The position numbers were made by a program, and so were the translations under genes. The notes under the pieces are model-generated. The model did not search any database. It saw only the letters and a list, made by a program, of their open reading frames with translations, and was not told the origin of the DNA. This document shows positions 57,455 to 64,000 of a stretch of DNA of 64,000 bases, piece after piece; position 1 is the stretch's first letter; each line of letters starts with the position of its first letter. Origin of the DNA: Vitreoscilla sp. (GTDB lineage: Bacteria; Pseudomonadota; Gammaproteobacteria; Burkholderiales; Burkholderiaceae_C); the NCBI GenBank assembly GCA_018780145.1, contig JADMKA010000011.1:1-64000 (forward strand), in the 5' to 3' direction.

Positions 57455-58888
57455 ATGAAGACGGTGACCCGGACAGACGAACGCATCCTCAGCTCGGACA
57501 TCTTCGAGCGCGAGCGCGGCCAGAAGCGTCCGGACCAGGGCAGCTGGTTCGAGGCCGGGCGCGAGATCCCCATCTACCACCGCTGCCAGGTGCTGGTGGT
57601 CGGCGGCGGGCCGTCGGGCACGGCCGCTGCGGCAGCCGCCGCGAAGCAGGGCGCCGACGTGGCCTTGCTGGAGCGCTACAACCACCTGGGCGGCCTGTCC
57701 ACCGGCGGCCTGGTGATCTGGATCGACCGCATGACCGACTGGCAGGGCGATCTGGTCATCCGCGGCTTTGCCGAGGAGTTGTTCGACCGCCTGCCGGCCG
57801 ATGCGGTGGCCGGCCCCTCGCGAGCCGACTGGGGCTCGCGCGACGTGAGCAAGGCCAGCTACTGGAGCAACCGCACCGCGGCCTACCACGGCGTGGTGAC
57901 CTGGTCGCCGACCATCGACCCCGAGCGCCTGAAGTTGCTGAGCCAGGACATCGTGCTGGAACGCCGCGTCAAGCTGATCTACCACGGCTGGGGCTCCTGG
58001 CCCATCGTCGAAGACGGTGCCGTGAAGGGTGTGGTGTTCGAGAGCAAGGAGGGCCGCATGGCCATCCTGGCCGACGTGGTGGTCGACGCCACCGGCGATG
58101 GCGACCTGTTCGCCCGCGCCGGTGCGGCCTACGACAACGACATCGAGGAGGCCGACGTGCACCACTGCATGAACACCTCCTGGCTGTTCGGCGGGGTGGA
58201 CATGGACCGCTGGATCGATTTCAAGACCGGCGCGCCCGAGCAGCACGCGGCCTTCATGCAGGGCGGCCGTGACCGGCTCGGCCTGTTCGAGCGGCCCTTC
58301 GTCTCCTGGCGCAAGGACATCGCCCTGTTCATGGGCCCGCGCCAGTCCGGCTACTCGGCGCTGGACGTGGACGACCTCACCGAGGTCGAGGTGAAGTCGC
58401 ACCGCGCGATGGCGGCCCACCTCGACTACTTCCGCGCCCATGCGCCGGGCTTCGAGAATGCCTTCCTGATGATGAGCGCGCCGCAGATCGGCGTGCGCCA
58501 TGCGCGGCGGCTGAAAGGCCTCGGCAGTGTGCTGCGCACCGAGTGGCCGAACGGCATTGCCTTGCCCGACGAGGTGGGCGTCAGCCCGGCGGTGTCGCCC
58601 AAGTTCCCCAACATCTCCATCCCCTATGGTGCGCTGGTGCCCGAGAAGCTGGACGGCCTGCTGGCTTGCGGCCGCCACATCTCGTGCGACAAGAACTCGC
58701 ACGGCTTCATGCGCGAGATCCCGCAGTGCTGGATCACCGGCCAGGCAGCGGGCACCGCAGCGGCGCTGGCGGCAGCGCAGCGGGTTCAACCGCGTGCGGT
58801 GGAGATCGCCGCGCTGCAGTCGGCGCTGGTGGCACAGGGCGTCTACCTGCGCGCCAACGACAAGGTATCCGCCGCCGCCGCGGCCTGA
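57455..58888 (+). CDS. FAD-dependent oxidoreductase (PF12831 type)
   Basis: 477 residues. CQVLVVGGGPSGTAAAAAAAKQGADVALLERYNHLGGLSTGGLV is the FAD Rossmann fold; VVVDATGDGDLFARAGAAY and the C-terminal LVPEKLDGLLACGRHISCDKNSHGFMREIPQCWITGQAAGTAAALA are typical of FAD_oxidored flavoproteins, which include enzymes acting on hydroxy-acids and tricarballylate-like compounds. CDKNSHGFMRE and CWITGQAAG hold conserved cysteines. The start was placed at MKTVTRTDE (AAGGA upstream). First gene of the rightward arm. Confidence 0.88.
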   Translation: MKTVTRTDERILSSDIFERERGQKRPDQGSWFEAGREIPIYHRCQVLVVGGGPSGTAAAAAAAKQGADVALLERYNHLGGLSTGGLVIWIDRMTDWQGDLVIRGFAEELFDRLPADAVAGPSRADWGSRDVSKASYWSNRTAAYHGVVTWSPTIDPERLKLLSQDIVLERRVKLIYHGWGSWPIVEDGAVKGVVFESKEGRMAILADVVVDATGDGDLFARAGAAYDNDIEEADVHHCMNTSWLFGGVDMDRWIDFKTGAPEQHAAFMQGGRDRLGLFERPFVSWRKDIALFMGPRQSGYSALDVDDLTEVEVKSHRAMAAHLDYFRAHAPGFENAFLMMSAPQIGVRHARRLKGLGSVLRTEWPNGIALPDEVGVSPAVSPKFPNISIPYGALVPEKLDGLLACGRHISCDKNSHGFMREIPQCWITGQAAGTAAALAAAQRVQPRAVEIAALQSALVAQGVYLRANDKVSAAAAA

Positions 58889-58900
58889 GGAGCATCCCGC

Positions 58901-59701
58901 ATGGCAGACCCCACGCCGCCCGACAACCGCCCCGACACCGTCAGCGCGCTGGAGCGCGGCATCGCCGTGCTGCGCTGCTTCGACGAGGACCGCCGCGTCC
59001 TGAGCCCCACCGACCTGGCCCGCCTGACCGGCATCCCGCGCCCCACCGTCACGCGCCTGGCGACCACCCTCGTCACGCTGGGCCTGATGAAGCAGGAGCA
59101 TGGTGGCGAGCGCTTCATGCTGGGCCCTGGCGTGGTGTCGCTGGCCCGCGTGTTCCTGGCCGGCCTGGACGTGCGTGCCGCGGCGAGGCCGCTGATGCAG
59201 GCCCTGGCGGAGGCGGCCGGCGGTTCGGTCTACCTGGCGGTACGCGACGGCCTGGAGATGGTGTTGATCGAGGCCTGCCGGCCGCGGTCGTCGATGCTGG
59301 CAGCGCGGCTGGACGTGGGCTCACGCACCCCGATGGCCAACTCGGCGCTGGGCCGGGCCTACCTGTCCGCGGTGGAGCCCGCCGAACGCGACGCGATGAT
59401 CGAGACCCTGCGCCTGGCGCGCGGCGGTGACTGGAGCAACCTGGAGCCCGGGCTGCGGCGTGCGCTCGACGATTGCCGCCAACTCGGCTACTGCATTTCG
59501 GCGGGTGAGTTCCACCGCGAGATCAACTCGGTGTCGGTGCCCCTGGTGGGCCCCAACGGCGAGGTGATGGCGCTCAACTGCGGCACGGCCGCCTTCGTCT
59601 TCACCGAGGCGCATCTGCGCCGCGAGGTCGCGCCGCGCCTGATGGCCATGGCCCGCCAACTGGCGCAGGACATCGGCGGCCACGTGCCCGGCCCCACCTG
59701 A
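58901..59701 (+). CDS. IclR-family transcriptional regulator
   Basis: 266 residues: winged helix (about 10-75, SALERGIAVLRCFDEDRRVLSPTDLARLTGIPRPTVTRLATTLVTLGL) and IclR ligand-binding domain (90-260, GSRTPMANSALGRAYLSA, GYCISAGEFHREINSVSVPLVGPNGEVMALNC). It lies inside the rightward arm, 12 bases after the FAD oxidoreductase gene, so it is presumably autoregulated and controls both arms. Confidence 0.93.
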   Translation: MADPTPPDNRPDTVSALERGIAVLRCFDEDRRVLSPTDLARLTGIPRPTVTRLATTLVTLGLMKQEHGGERFMLGPGVVSLARVFLAGLDVRAAARPLMQALAEAAGGSVYLAVRDGLEMVLIEACRPRSSMLAARLDVGSRTPMANSALGRAYLSAVEPAERDAMIETLRLARGGDWSNLEPGLRRALDDCRQLGYCISAGEFHREINSVSVPLVGPNGEVMALNCGTAAFVFTEAHLRREVAPRLMAMARQLAQDIGGHVPGPT

Positions 59702-59723
59702 ACGCCGCACCCGAAGGACCCGC

Positions 59724-61019
59724 ATGCGATTGAACGACGACGAACAGGCGATGCGCGACGGCCGCGATGGCGACGCCGTGGCGCTGGCGATGGACCTGCT
59801 GGTCCGCTACGGCGAGGCCCTGGGCGCCGAGCGCCTGGTGGACACGAACAATGTCTGCGGCACCGTCAGTGCCACCACCCCCTTCATGCGCGACTACGCC
59901 GTGCAGAAAGGCGGCATGGACGCGGTGTTCAGCGAATTCAACCTCGACAGCGACCGGGTGGTCGAGATCCCGCCCGCCAAGGTCTACACCACCCACCTGC
60001 AACTCGGCTTCGACCCACGCCAGGGCGAGCGCATGGGCATCGCCGACGAGGTGATCCGCTTCTACCAGAAGGGCGAGGCCTACACCGCGGGCCACGGTAT
60101 CCAGCTGGCCAACACCTGCACGCCCTACCAGGTGGGCAATGTGCCGACGCGCGGCGAGCACTGCGCGTGGATGGAGTCCTCGGCCGTCATCTACTGCAAC
60201 TCGGTGCTGGGTGGCCGCACCAACACCGAGGGGCGCGAGAGCACCGGCGCGGCGATGCTGACGGGCAAGATCCCCGACTGGGGCTACCACCTGGACGAGA
60301 ACCGCTTCGGCAGCCACCTGGTCGAGCTGGACATGGAGGTCGAATCCACCTTCGAATGGGGCTTGCTCGGCTACCACATCGGCGAGATCGTGCAGGAGCG
60401 CGTGCCGGTGCTGGTGGGCCGCGGCGGCCGGTTTGCCAAGGTGCCCAACCTGCAGCGGCTGAAGCACTTCGGCGCCGCGGCGTCGTCGTCGGGCGGGGTC
60501 GAGATGTACCACCTGGTGGGGGTGACGCCCGAGGCGATGACCGTCGAGCAGGCTTTCGGCAGGAACCGGCCGGTGCAGACCATCCGCTACGGCCTGGCCG
60601 AGCGGCAGCTGGCCTGGGAAAAGCTCAACAGCACCGCGACCGACCACCAGGTCGACTACGTGATGCTGGGCTGCCCGCACTACAACATCGAGCAGATCTG
60701 GGAGGCGTGCAAGCTCCTCGAAGGCCGCAAGGTGCACACCAACACGGCGCTGTGGATCTTCACCCCGCGCGCCATCAAGGCCCTGGCCGACCAGAACGGC
60801 TACACGAAGATCATCGAGGACGCGGGCGCGGTGCTGATGAGCGACTCCTGCTCGGCGATGAGCCGCGCCATGCCGCCCGGCACCAAGGTGGCGGCGCTGG
60901 ACTCCGCCAAGCACGCCCACTACCTGCCGGCCATCATGGGCGTGCAGGCCTGGTTCGGCACCACGGCCGACTGCATCGACGCCGCCTGCACCGGGCGCTG
61001 GAACGGGAGGCTCGCATGA
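59724..61019 (+). CDS. Aconitase X large (catalytic) subunit
   Basis: 431 residues. VDTNNVCGTVSATTPFMRDY, GIQLANTCTPYQVGNVPTRGEHCAWMESSAVIYCNSVLGGRTNTEG, VMLGCPHYNIEQIWE and DAGAVLMSDSCSAMSRAMPPG form the AcnX (DUF521) core with three iron-sulfur cysteines (TCTPY, GCPHY, DSCSA). Known AcnX enzymes dehydrate cis-3-hydroxy-L-proline or phosphomevalonate. Neither pathway's other genes are present here, so the substrate is open. The stop overlaps the small-subunit start. Confidence 0.9.
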   Translation: MRLNDDEQAMRDGRDGDAVALAMDLLVRYGEALGAERLVDTNNVCGTVSATTPFMRDYAVQKGGMDAVFSEFNLDSDRVVEIPPAKVYTTHLQLGFDPRQGERMGIADEVIRFYQKGEAYTAGHGIQLANTCTPYQVGNVPTRGEHCAWMESSAVIYCNSVLGGRTNTEGRESTGAAMLTGKIPDWGYHLDENRFGSHLVELDMEVESTFEWGLLGYHIGEIVQERVPVLVGRGGRFAKVPNLQRLKHFGAAASSSGGVEMYHLVGVTPEAMTVEQAFGRNRPVQTIRYGLAERQLAWEKLNSTATDHQVDYVMLGCPHYNIEQIWEACKLLEGRKVHTNTALWIFTPRAIKALADQNGYTKIIEDAGAVLMSDSCSAMSRAMPPGTKVAALDSAKHAHYLPAIMGVQAWFGTTADCIDAACTGRWNGRLA

Positions 61020-61441
61020 CGTCGACGACCGTCCTGCGCGGCCGCAAGGTGGTCGGGGGTGTGGCCGAGGGCGAGGCCCTGGTCACCCGCGACCGCGTCT
61101 CCGGCTGGGGTGGCATCGACCCGCGCACCGGCACCATCATCGAGACGCGCCACGAGCTGCGAGGCGTCAGTTTCGCCGGCAAGGTGCTGGTGTTCCCGGG
61201 CGCCAAGGGCAGCAGCGGCTGGTCCAACCAGTTCCACCTGACCCGCCTGCTCGGCACCGCGCCGGCGGCGATGTTGTTCAACGACATGACAACCAAGATC
61301 GCCCTCGGTGCGGTGGTGACCCGCGCGCCGGCGATGACCGATTTCGACCAGGACCCGCTGGGGCTGATCGAGACCGGCGACTGGGTCAAGGTCGACGCCG
61401 ACCGCGGCGTCGTCGAAATCACCAAACGAGGCAACCGATGA
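61016..61441 (+). CDS. Aconitase X small (swivel, DUF126) subunit
   Basis: 141 residues: VLRGRKVVGGVAEGEALVTRDRVSGWGGIDPRTGTIIE, GVSFAGKVLVFPGAKGSSGWSNQFH (Ser-rich active-site loop) and LFNDMTTKIALGAVVTRAPAMTDFDQDPL. It forms the swivelling domain that closes the AcnX active site. The start overlaps the large-subunit stop and its stop overlaps the next start (ATGA in both cases), giving tight coupling. Confidence 0.92.
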   Translation: MTSTTVLRGRKVVGGVAEGEALVTRDRVSGWGGIDPRTGTIIETRHELRGVSFAGKVLVFPGAKGSSGWSNQFHLTRLLGTAPAAMLFNDMTTKIALGAVVTRAPAMTDFDQDPLGLIETGDWVKVDADRGVVEITKRGNR

Positions 61442-63135
61442 GCGACACCCCGCGGCGCCAACTGCGCAGCAACTTCCCCCGCGGCTCCTACCTCTGGGCC
61501 GTGCGCAACGCGCAGTGGCATGCGATGGGCATCCCGGAATCCGACTGCGAGAAGCCGAAGATCGCGGTGGTCAATTCCAGCTCCGAACTGGCCGCCTGCT
61601 ACAGCCACCTGGACCAGGTGGCGGTGGAGGTGAAGAAGGCGATCCGTGCGGCCGGCGGCGTGCCGTTCGAGATCCGCACCGCGGCGCCCAGCGATTTCGT
61701 CACCGGCGCCGGGGCGCGCGGCGCCTACATGCTGGCCTCGCGCGACCTGGTCACCAACGACATCGAGGTGGCGGTCGAAGGCGCGCAGCTGGACGGCATG
61801 GTCTGCCTGACCTCCTGCGACAAGACCGTGCCCGGGCAGCTGATGGCCGCGGCGCGCCTGAACGTGCCGACCATCCTGGTGCCCTGCGGCTACCAGGCCA
61901 GCGGCGAATACAAGGGACAGCACATCGACATCGAAGAGGTCTTCATCCACTCGATGCATGCGGTGACCGGCCACCTGCCGGTGGAAGACGTGGTCGAGAT
62001 GAGCCGCGAGGCGATCCGCTCGCCCGGGGTCTGCTCGGGCCTGGGCACGGCGAACTCGATGCACATCGTCTGCGAGGCCCTGGGCATGGCGTTGCCGGGC
62101 AGTGCGCCGGTGGCGGCGCTGTCGCCCAAGATGTTCGCCGACGCCCGTGCGGCCGGCGAGCGGATCGTGCAGATGGTCTGGGACGATCTGAAGCCGCGGG
62201 ACATCCTCTCCGAGGGCGCCTTCGGCAATGCGGTGAAGGCCATCCTGGCGGTCGGCGGCTCGCTGAACGCCGTCAAGCACCTGCAGGCGGTGGCCACCGA
62301 GGCCGGCAGCGCGGTCGACATCTACGGCATGTTCGAGCGCTTCGGCCCCGAGACGCCGGTGCTGGCCGGCATCCGCCCGATCGGCGAACGTTTCATCGAG
62401 GAGTTCGAGGCGGCCGGCGGCGCCCGGGCCCTGATGAAGCAGCTCGCGCCGTTGCTCGACACCAGCGCGATGACGGTCACCGGCGAAACGCTGGCAACCA
62501 ACCTGCGCGCGGTGCGTGTGGCCGATGCCGAGGTGATCCGCGCCATCGACAACCCGGTCGCGCCGAACCCGGCCATCGTGCTGCTGCGCGGCAACCTGGC
62601 GCCCGACGCGGCACTGATCAAGACCGGCATCGGGGAGCGCAAGACGCGGCGTTTCACCGGCCCGGCGATCTGCTTCGGCAGCTCGGACGCGGCGCTCGCG
62701 GCGCTGAACAGCGGCGCCATCCGGCCGGGCCACGTGATCGTGATGCGCGGCGCCGGTGCCTGCGGCGGCCCGGCCATGGGCGGGGGCGCCTCGCGGGTGG
62801 TGTTCGGCATCGATGGTGCCGGCCTGGGCGACCAGGTGGCGATGCTGACCGACGGCCACCTCTCGGGCCTGGTCTGCAAGGGCCTGGTGGTGGCCGAGGT
62901 GGCGCCCGAAGCAGCCCTCGGCGGCCCGCTGGCGCTGGTGCAGGACGGCGATGCCATCACCGTCGACCTGGACACGCGGCGCGTTGACCTGGAGGTGCCC
63001 GAGGCCGAGATCGCGGCGCGGCGCGAACGCTGGCAGGCGCCGGCGCCGATGTTCGACCGCGGCTGGCTGCAGATCTACCGCCGCAACGTGAGCTCCAACG
63101 CCCGCGGCGCGGTGCTCGTCAACAAAGTGGAGTGA
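61438..63135 (+). CDS. IlvD/Edd-family dehydratase
   Basis: 565 residues. SELAACYSHLDQVAVEVKKAI, CLTSCDKTVPGQLMAAARLNVPT and RSPGVCSGLGTANSMHIVCEALGMALPGSAPV supply the iron-sulfur cysteines and Mg-site of the dihydroxy-acid/sugar-acid dehydratase family; GAGACGGPAMGGG, GLGDQVAMLTDGHLSGLVCK complete it. Because it sits in a catabolic operon with AcnX, GMC and ALDH rather than with branched-chain amino-acid genes, a sugar-acid or other dihydroxy-acid substrate is more likely than the IlvD reaction. Confidence 0.9.
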   Translation: MSDTPRRQLRSNFPRGSYLWAVRNAQWHAMGIPESDCEKPKIAVVNSSSELAACYSHLDQVAVEVKKAIRAAGGVPFEIRTAAPSDFVTGAGARGAYMLASRDLVTNDIEVAVEGAQLDGMVCLTSCDKTVPGQLMAAARLNVPTILVPCGYQASGEYKGQHIDIEEVFIHSMHAVTGHLPVEDVVEMSREAIRSPGVCSGLGTANSMHIVCEALGMALPGSAPVAALSPKMFADARAAGERIVQMVWDDLKPRDILSEGAFGNAVKAILAVGGSLNAVKHLQAVATEAGSAVDIYGMFERFGPETPVLAGIRPIGERFIEEFEAAGGARALMKQLAPLLDTSAMTVTGETLATNLRAVRVADAEVIRAIDNPVAPNPAIVLLRGNLAPDAALIKTGIGERKTRRFTGPAICFGSSDAALAALNSGAIRPGHVIVMRGAGACGGPAMGGGASRVVFGIDGAGLGDQVAMLTDGHLSGLVCKGLVVAEVAPEAALGGPLALVQDGDAITVDLDTRRVDLEVPEAEIAARRERWQAPAPMFDRGWLQIYRRNVSSNARGAVLVNKVE

Positions 63136-63140
63136 TCTCG

Positions 63141-64000
63141 ATGATCAATCGACGTTTCGCGCTGGCCCTGGTGGCCACGGCGCTGTGCGGTGCGGCGGGT
63201 GCGCAGACCGCGTTTCCCAGCAAGCCGCTGCGGTTGGTGGTGGGTTTCGCCCCGGGCGGCGCGGCCGATTCGGTGGCACGGGTGATCGCCCAGGCCCTGG
63301 GCAAGCAGCTCGGCCAGCAGGTGATCGTTGAGAACAAGCCGGGTGCAGACGGCATCCTGGCCGCGCAGGAGGTCCAGCGGGCCGCGCCGGACGGCCACAC
63401 GCTGCTGCTGGGTACCAACACCGCGCTGGTGGCCGTGCCCTCGTTGCGGCCCAACCCACCCTACGACCCATTCAAGGCCTTCACGCCGATCAGCTCGGCC
63501 GGCCAGTTCTCGATGTTCCTGCTGGTCAACACGGCGTTGCCGGTGAAGACCGTGGCCCAGCTGCTGGAGCACGTGGCGGCCAACCCCGGCAAGCTCAACT
63601 CGGCCTCCAGCAACAGCGCGGCCGAGCTGGCCATGCTGCAGCTGCTGGGCGAGCGCAAGGTGCTCAACGTGCGCTACAAGGGCGATGTGCCGGCCCTCAC
63701 CGACCTGGTGGGCAACAACATCCACATGATCTGGACCACCGGCACCAGTGCGCCGGCCTTTGTGAAGGACGGCCGCGCCCGCGCGCTGCTGACCCTGCAG
63801 CCGCAGCGCAGCCCGCTGTTGCCGGATGTGCCCACCGCCACCGAGGCCGGCCTGGGCACCCTGACCATCAAGCCCTGGGCCGGCTTCTTCGGCCCCGCTG
63901 GCATGCCGGCCGAGATCGTCAACCGGCTGAGCGCGGAGCTGGGGGCGGCCCTGCAGCGGCCCGAGGTGCGCGAGCAACTCGCCCAGCAGGGCTTCGATGG
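63141..64000 (+). CDS. Bug-family receptor (copy 3), cut by window end
   Basis: 286 residues seen; the stop is beyond the window. Signal peptide ending AGAQ, then FPSKPLRLVVGFAPGGAADSVARVIAQAL, VIVENKPGADGILAAQEVQRAAPDGHTLLLGTN and VRYKGDVPALTDLVGNNIHMIWTTG. It begins five bases after the IlvD/Edd stop, so it belongs to the rightward operon. Third receptor in the cluster, each with a different binding-pocket sequence. Confidence 0.9.
   Translation, partial: MINRRFALALVATALCGAAGAQTAFPSKPLRLVVGFAPGGAADSVARVIAQALGKQLGQQVIVENKPGADGILAAQEVQRAAPDGHTLLLGTNTALVAVPSLRPNPPYDPFKAFTPISSAGQFSMFLLVNTALPVKTVAQLLEHVAANPGKLNSASSNSAAELAMLQLLGERKVLNVRYKGDVPALTDLVGNNIHMIWTTGTSAPAFVKDGRARALLTLQPQRSPLLPDVPTATEAGLGTLTIKPWAGFFGPAGMPAEIVNRLSAELGAALQRPEVREQLAQQGFD

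Noticed and set aside
61438-63135. Housekeeping ilvD for branched-chain amino-acid synthesis
   Set aside because: The operon context is catabolic and the sequence around the third motif differs from standard IlvD; the family is kept but the role is not.
1-64000. CRISPR arrays, tRNA or rRNA genes, insertion sequences, prophage genes
   Set aside because: I saw no regularly spaced direct repeats, no tRNA-like or rRNA-like stretches, and no transposase, integrase or phage structural proteins. A tRNAscan and covariance-model search could still reveal small RNAs.

Overview
The window is very GC-rich chromosomal DNA from a Gram-negative bacterium, most likely a betaproteobacterium of the order Burkholderiales (Leptothrix/Rubrivivax-type). 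The clues are a phasin and an intracellular PHB depolymerase, a divergent ArgP-type regulator and amino-acid exporter, three Bug-type tricarboxylate-transporter receptors, a PEP-CTERM protein, an infA paralogue beside a cold-shock gene, and paired Crp/Fnr regulators. Family assignments rest on motifs read by eye; the taxonomy is inference. Coding density is high. I see no tRNA, rRNA, CRISPR array, insertion sequence or prophage, and no gene-free stretch longer than about 270 bases.

Layout. 1-10.1 kb: the 3' part of a UvrA-type gene, argP with a divergent exporter, a PaiB-like protein, the phasin with two putative PhaR boxes, and small conserved or secreted proteins ending in a lipase-like hydrolase. 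10.1-19.3 kb: cold-shock protein and IF-1, PHB depolymerase, GST, cupin, a large DUF6600 exported protein, a PHB-depolymerase-type esterase, and a Na+/H+ antiporter coupled to a DUF1003 protein. 19.3-24.6 kb: an exported Cys-repeat protein, a receiver-only regulator, a NarL-type regulator divergent from its kinase, a DUF1328/YqjD/YqjE-like membrane operon and a diguanylate cyclase. 24.6-35.8 kb: envelope and stress genes (PEP-CTERM protein, phospholipase D lipoprotein, sorbosone-dehydrogenase-like lipoprotein, collagen-like lipoprotein, WXXGXW protein, a solo MbcA/ParS-like protein, FMN reductase, VIT1-like transporter, HAF-repeat protein, two Crp/Fnr regulators, fatty-acid hydroxylase, OmpA protein). 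35.8-50.6 kb: a 2768-residue cyclic beta-1,2-glucan synthase (NdvB type) coupled to a small membrane protein, then lipoproteins, ferritin-like, BON and CsbD genes, a metalloprotease-like lipoprotein, GNAT and a large membrane protein. 50.6-64 kb: amidohydrolase, then a divergent catabolic cluster (ALDH, GMC oxidoreductase and two Bug receptors on one side; FAD oxidoreductase, IclR regulator, two-subunit aconitase X, IlvD/Edd dehydratase and a third Bug receptor on the other).

How it fits together. The 10-50 kb part reads as a general stress, envelope and storage region. Two short palindromes recur in its promoters. One is a 14-base 5-4-5 dyad, GTKCG-N4-CGMAC, followed on the gene side by NGAC or close to it, at eight places. 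The other is GTAGG-N6-CCTAC at four places. They suggest two small regulons, possibly run by the Crp/Fnr pair and by the NarL-type two-component system encoded here. The 52-64 kb cluster combines an alcohol oxidase/dehydrogenase, an aldehyde dehydrogenase, two iron-sulfur dehydratase families and periplasmic carboxylate receptors. It looks like an uncharacterised hydroxy-acid degradation pathway and is the best candidate here for an undescribed system.
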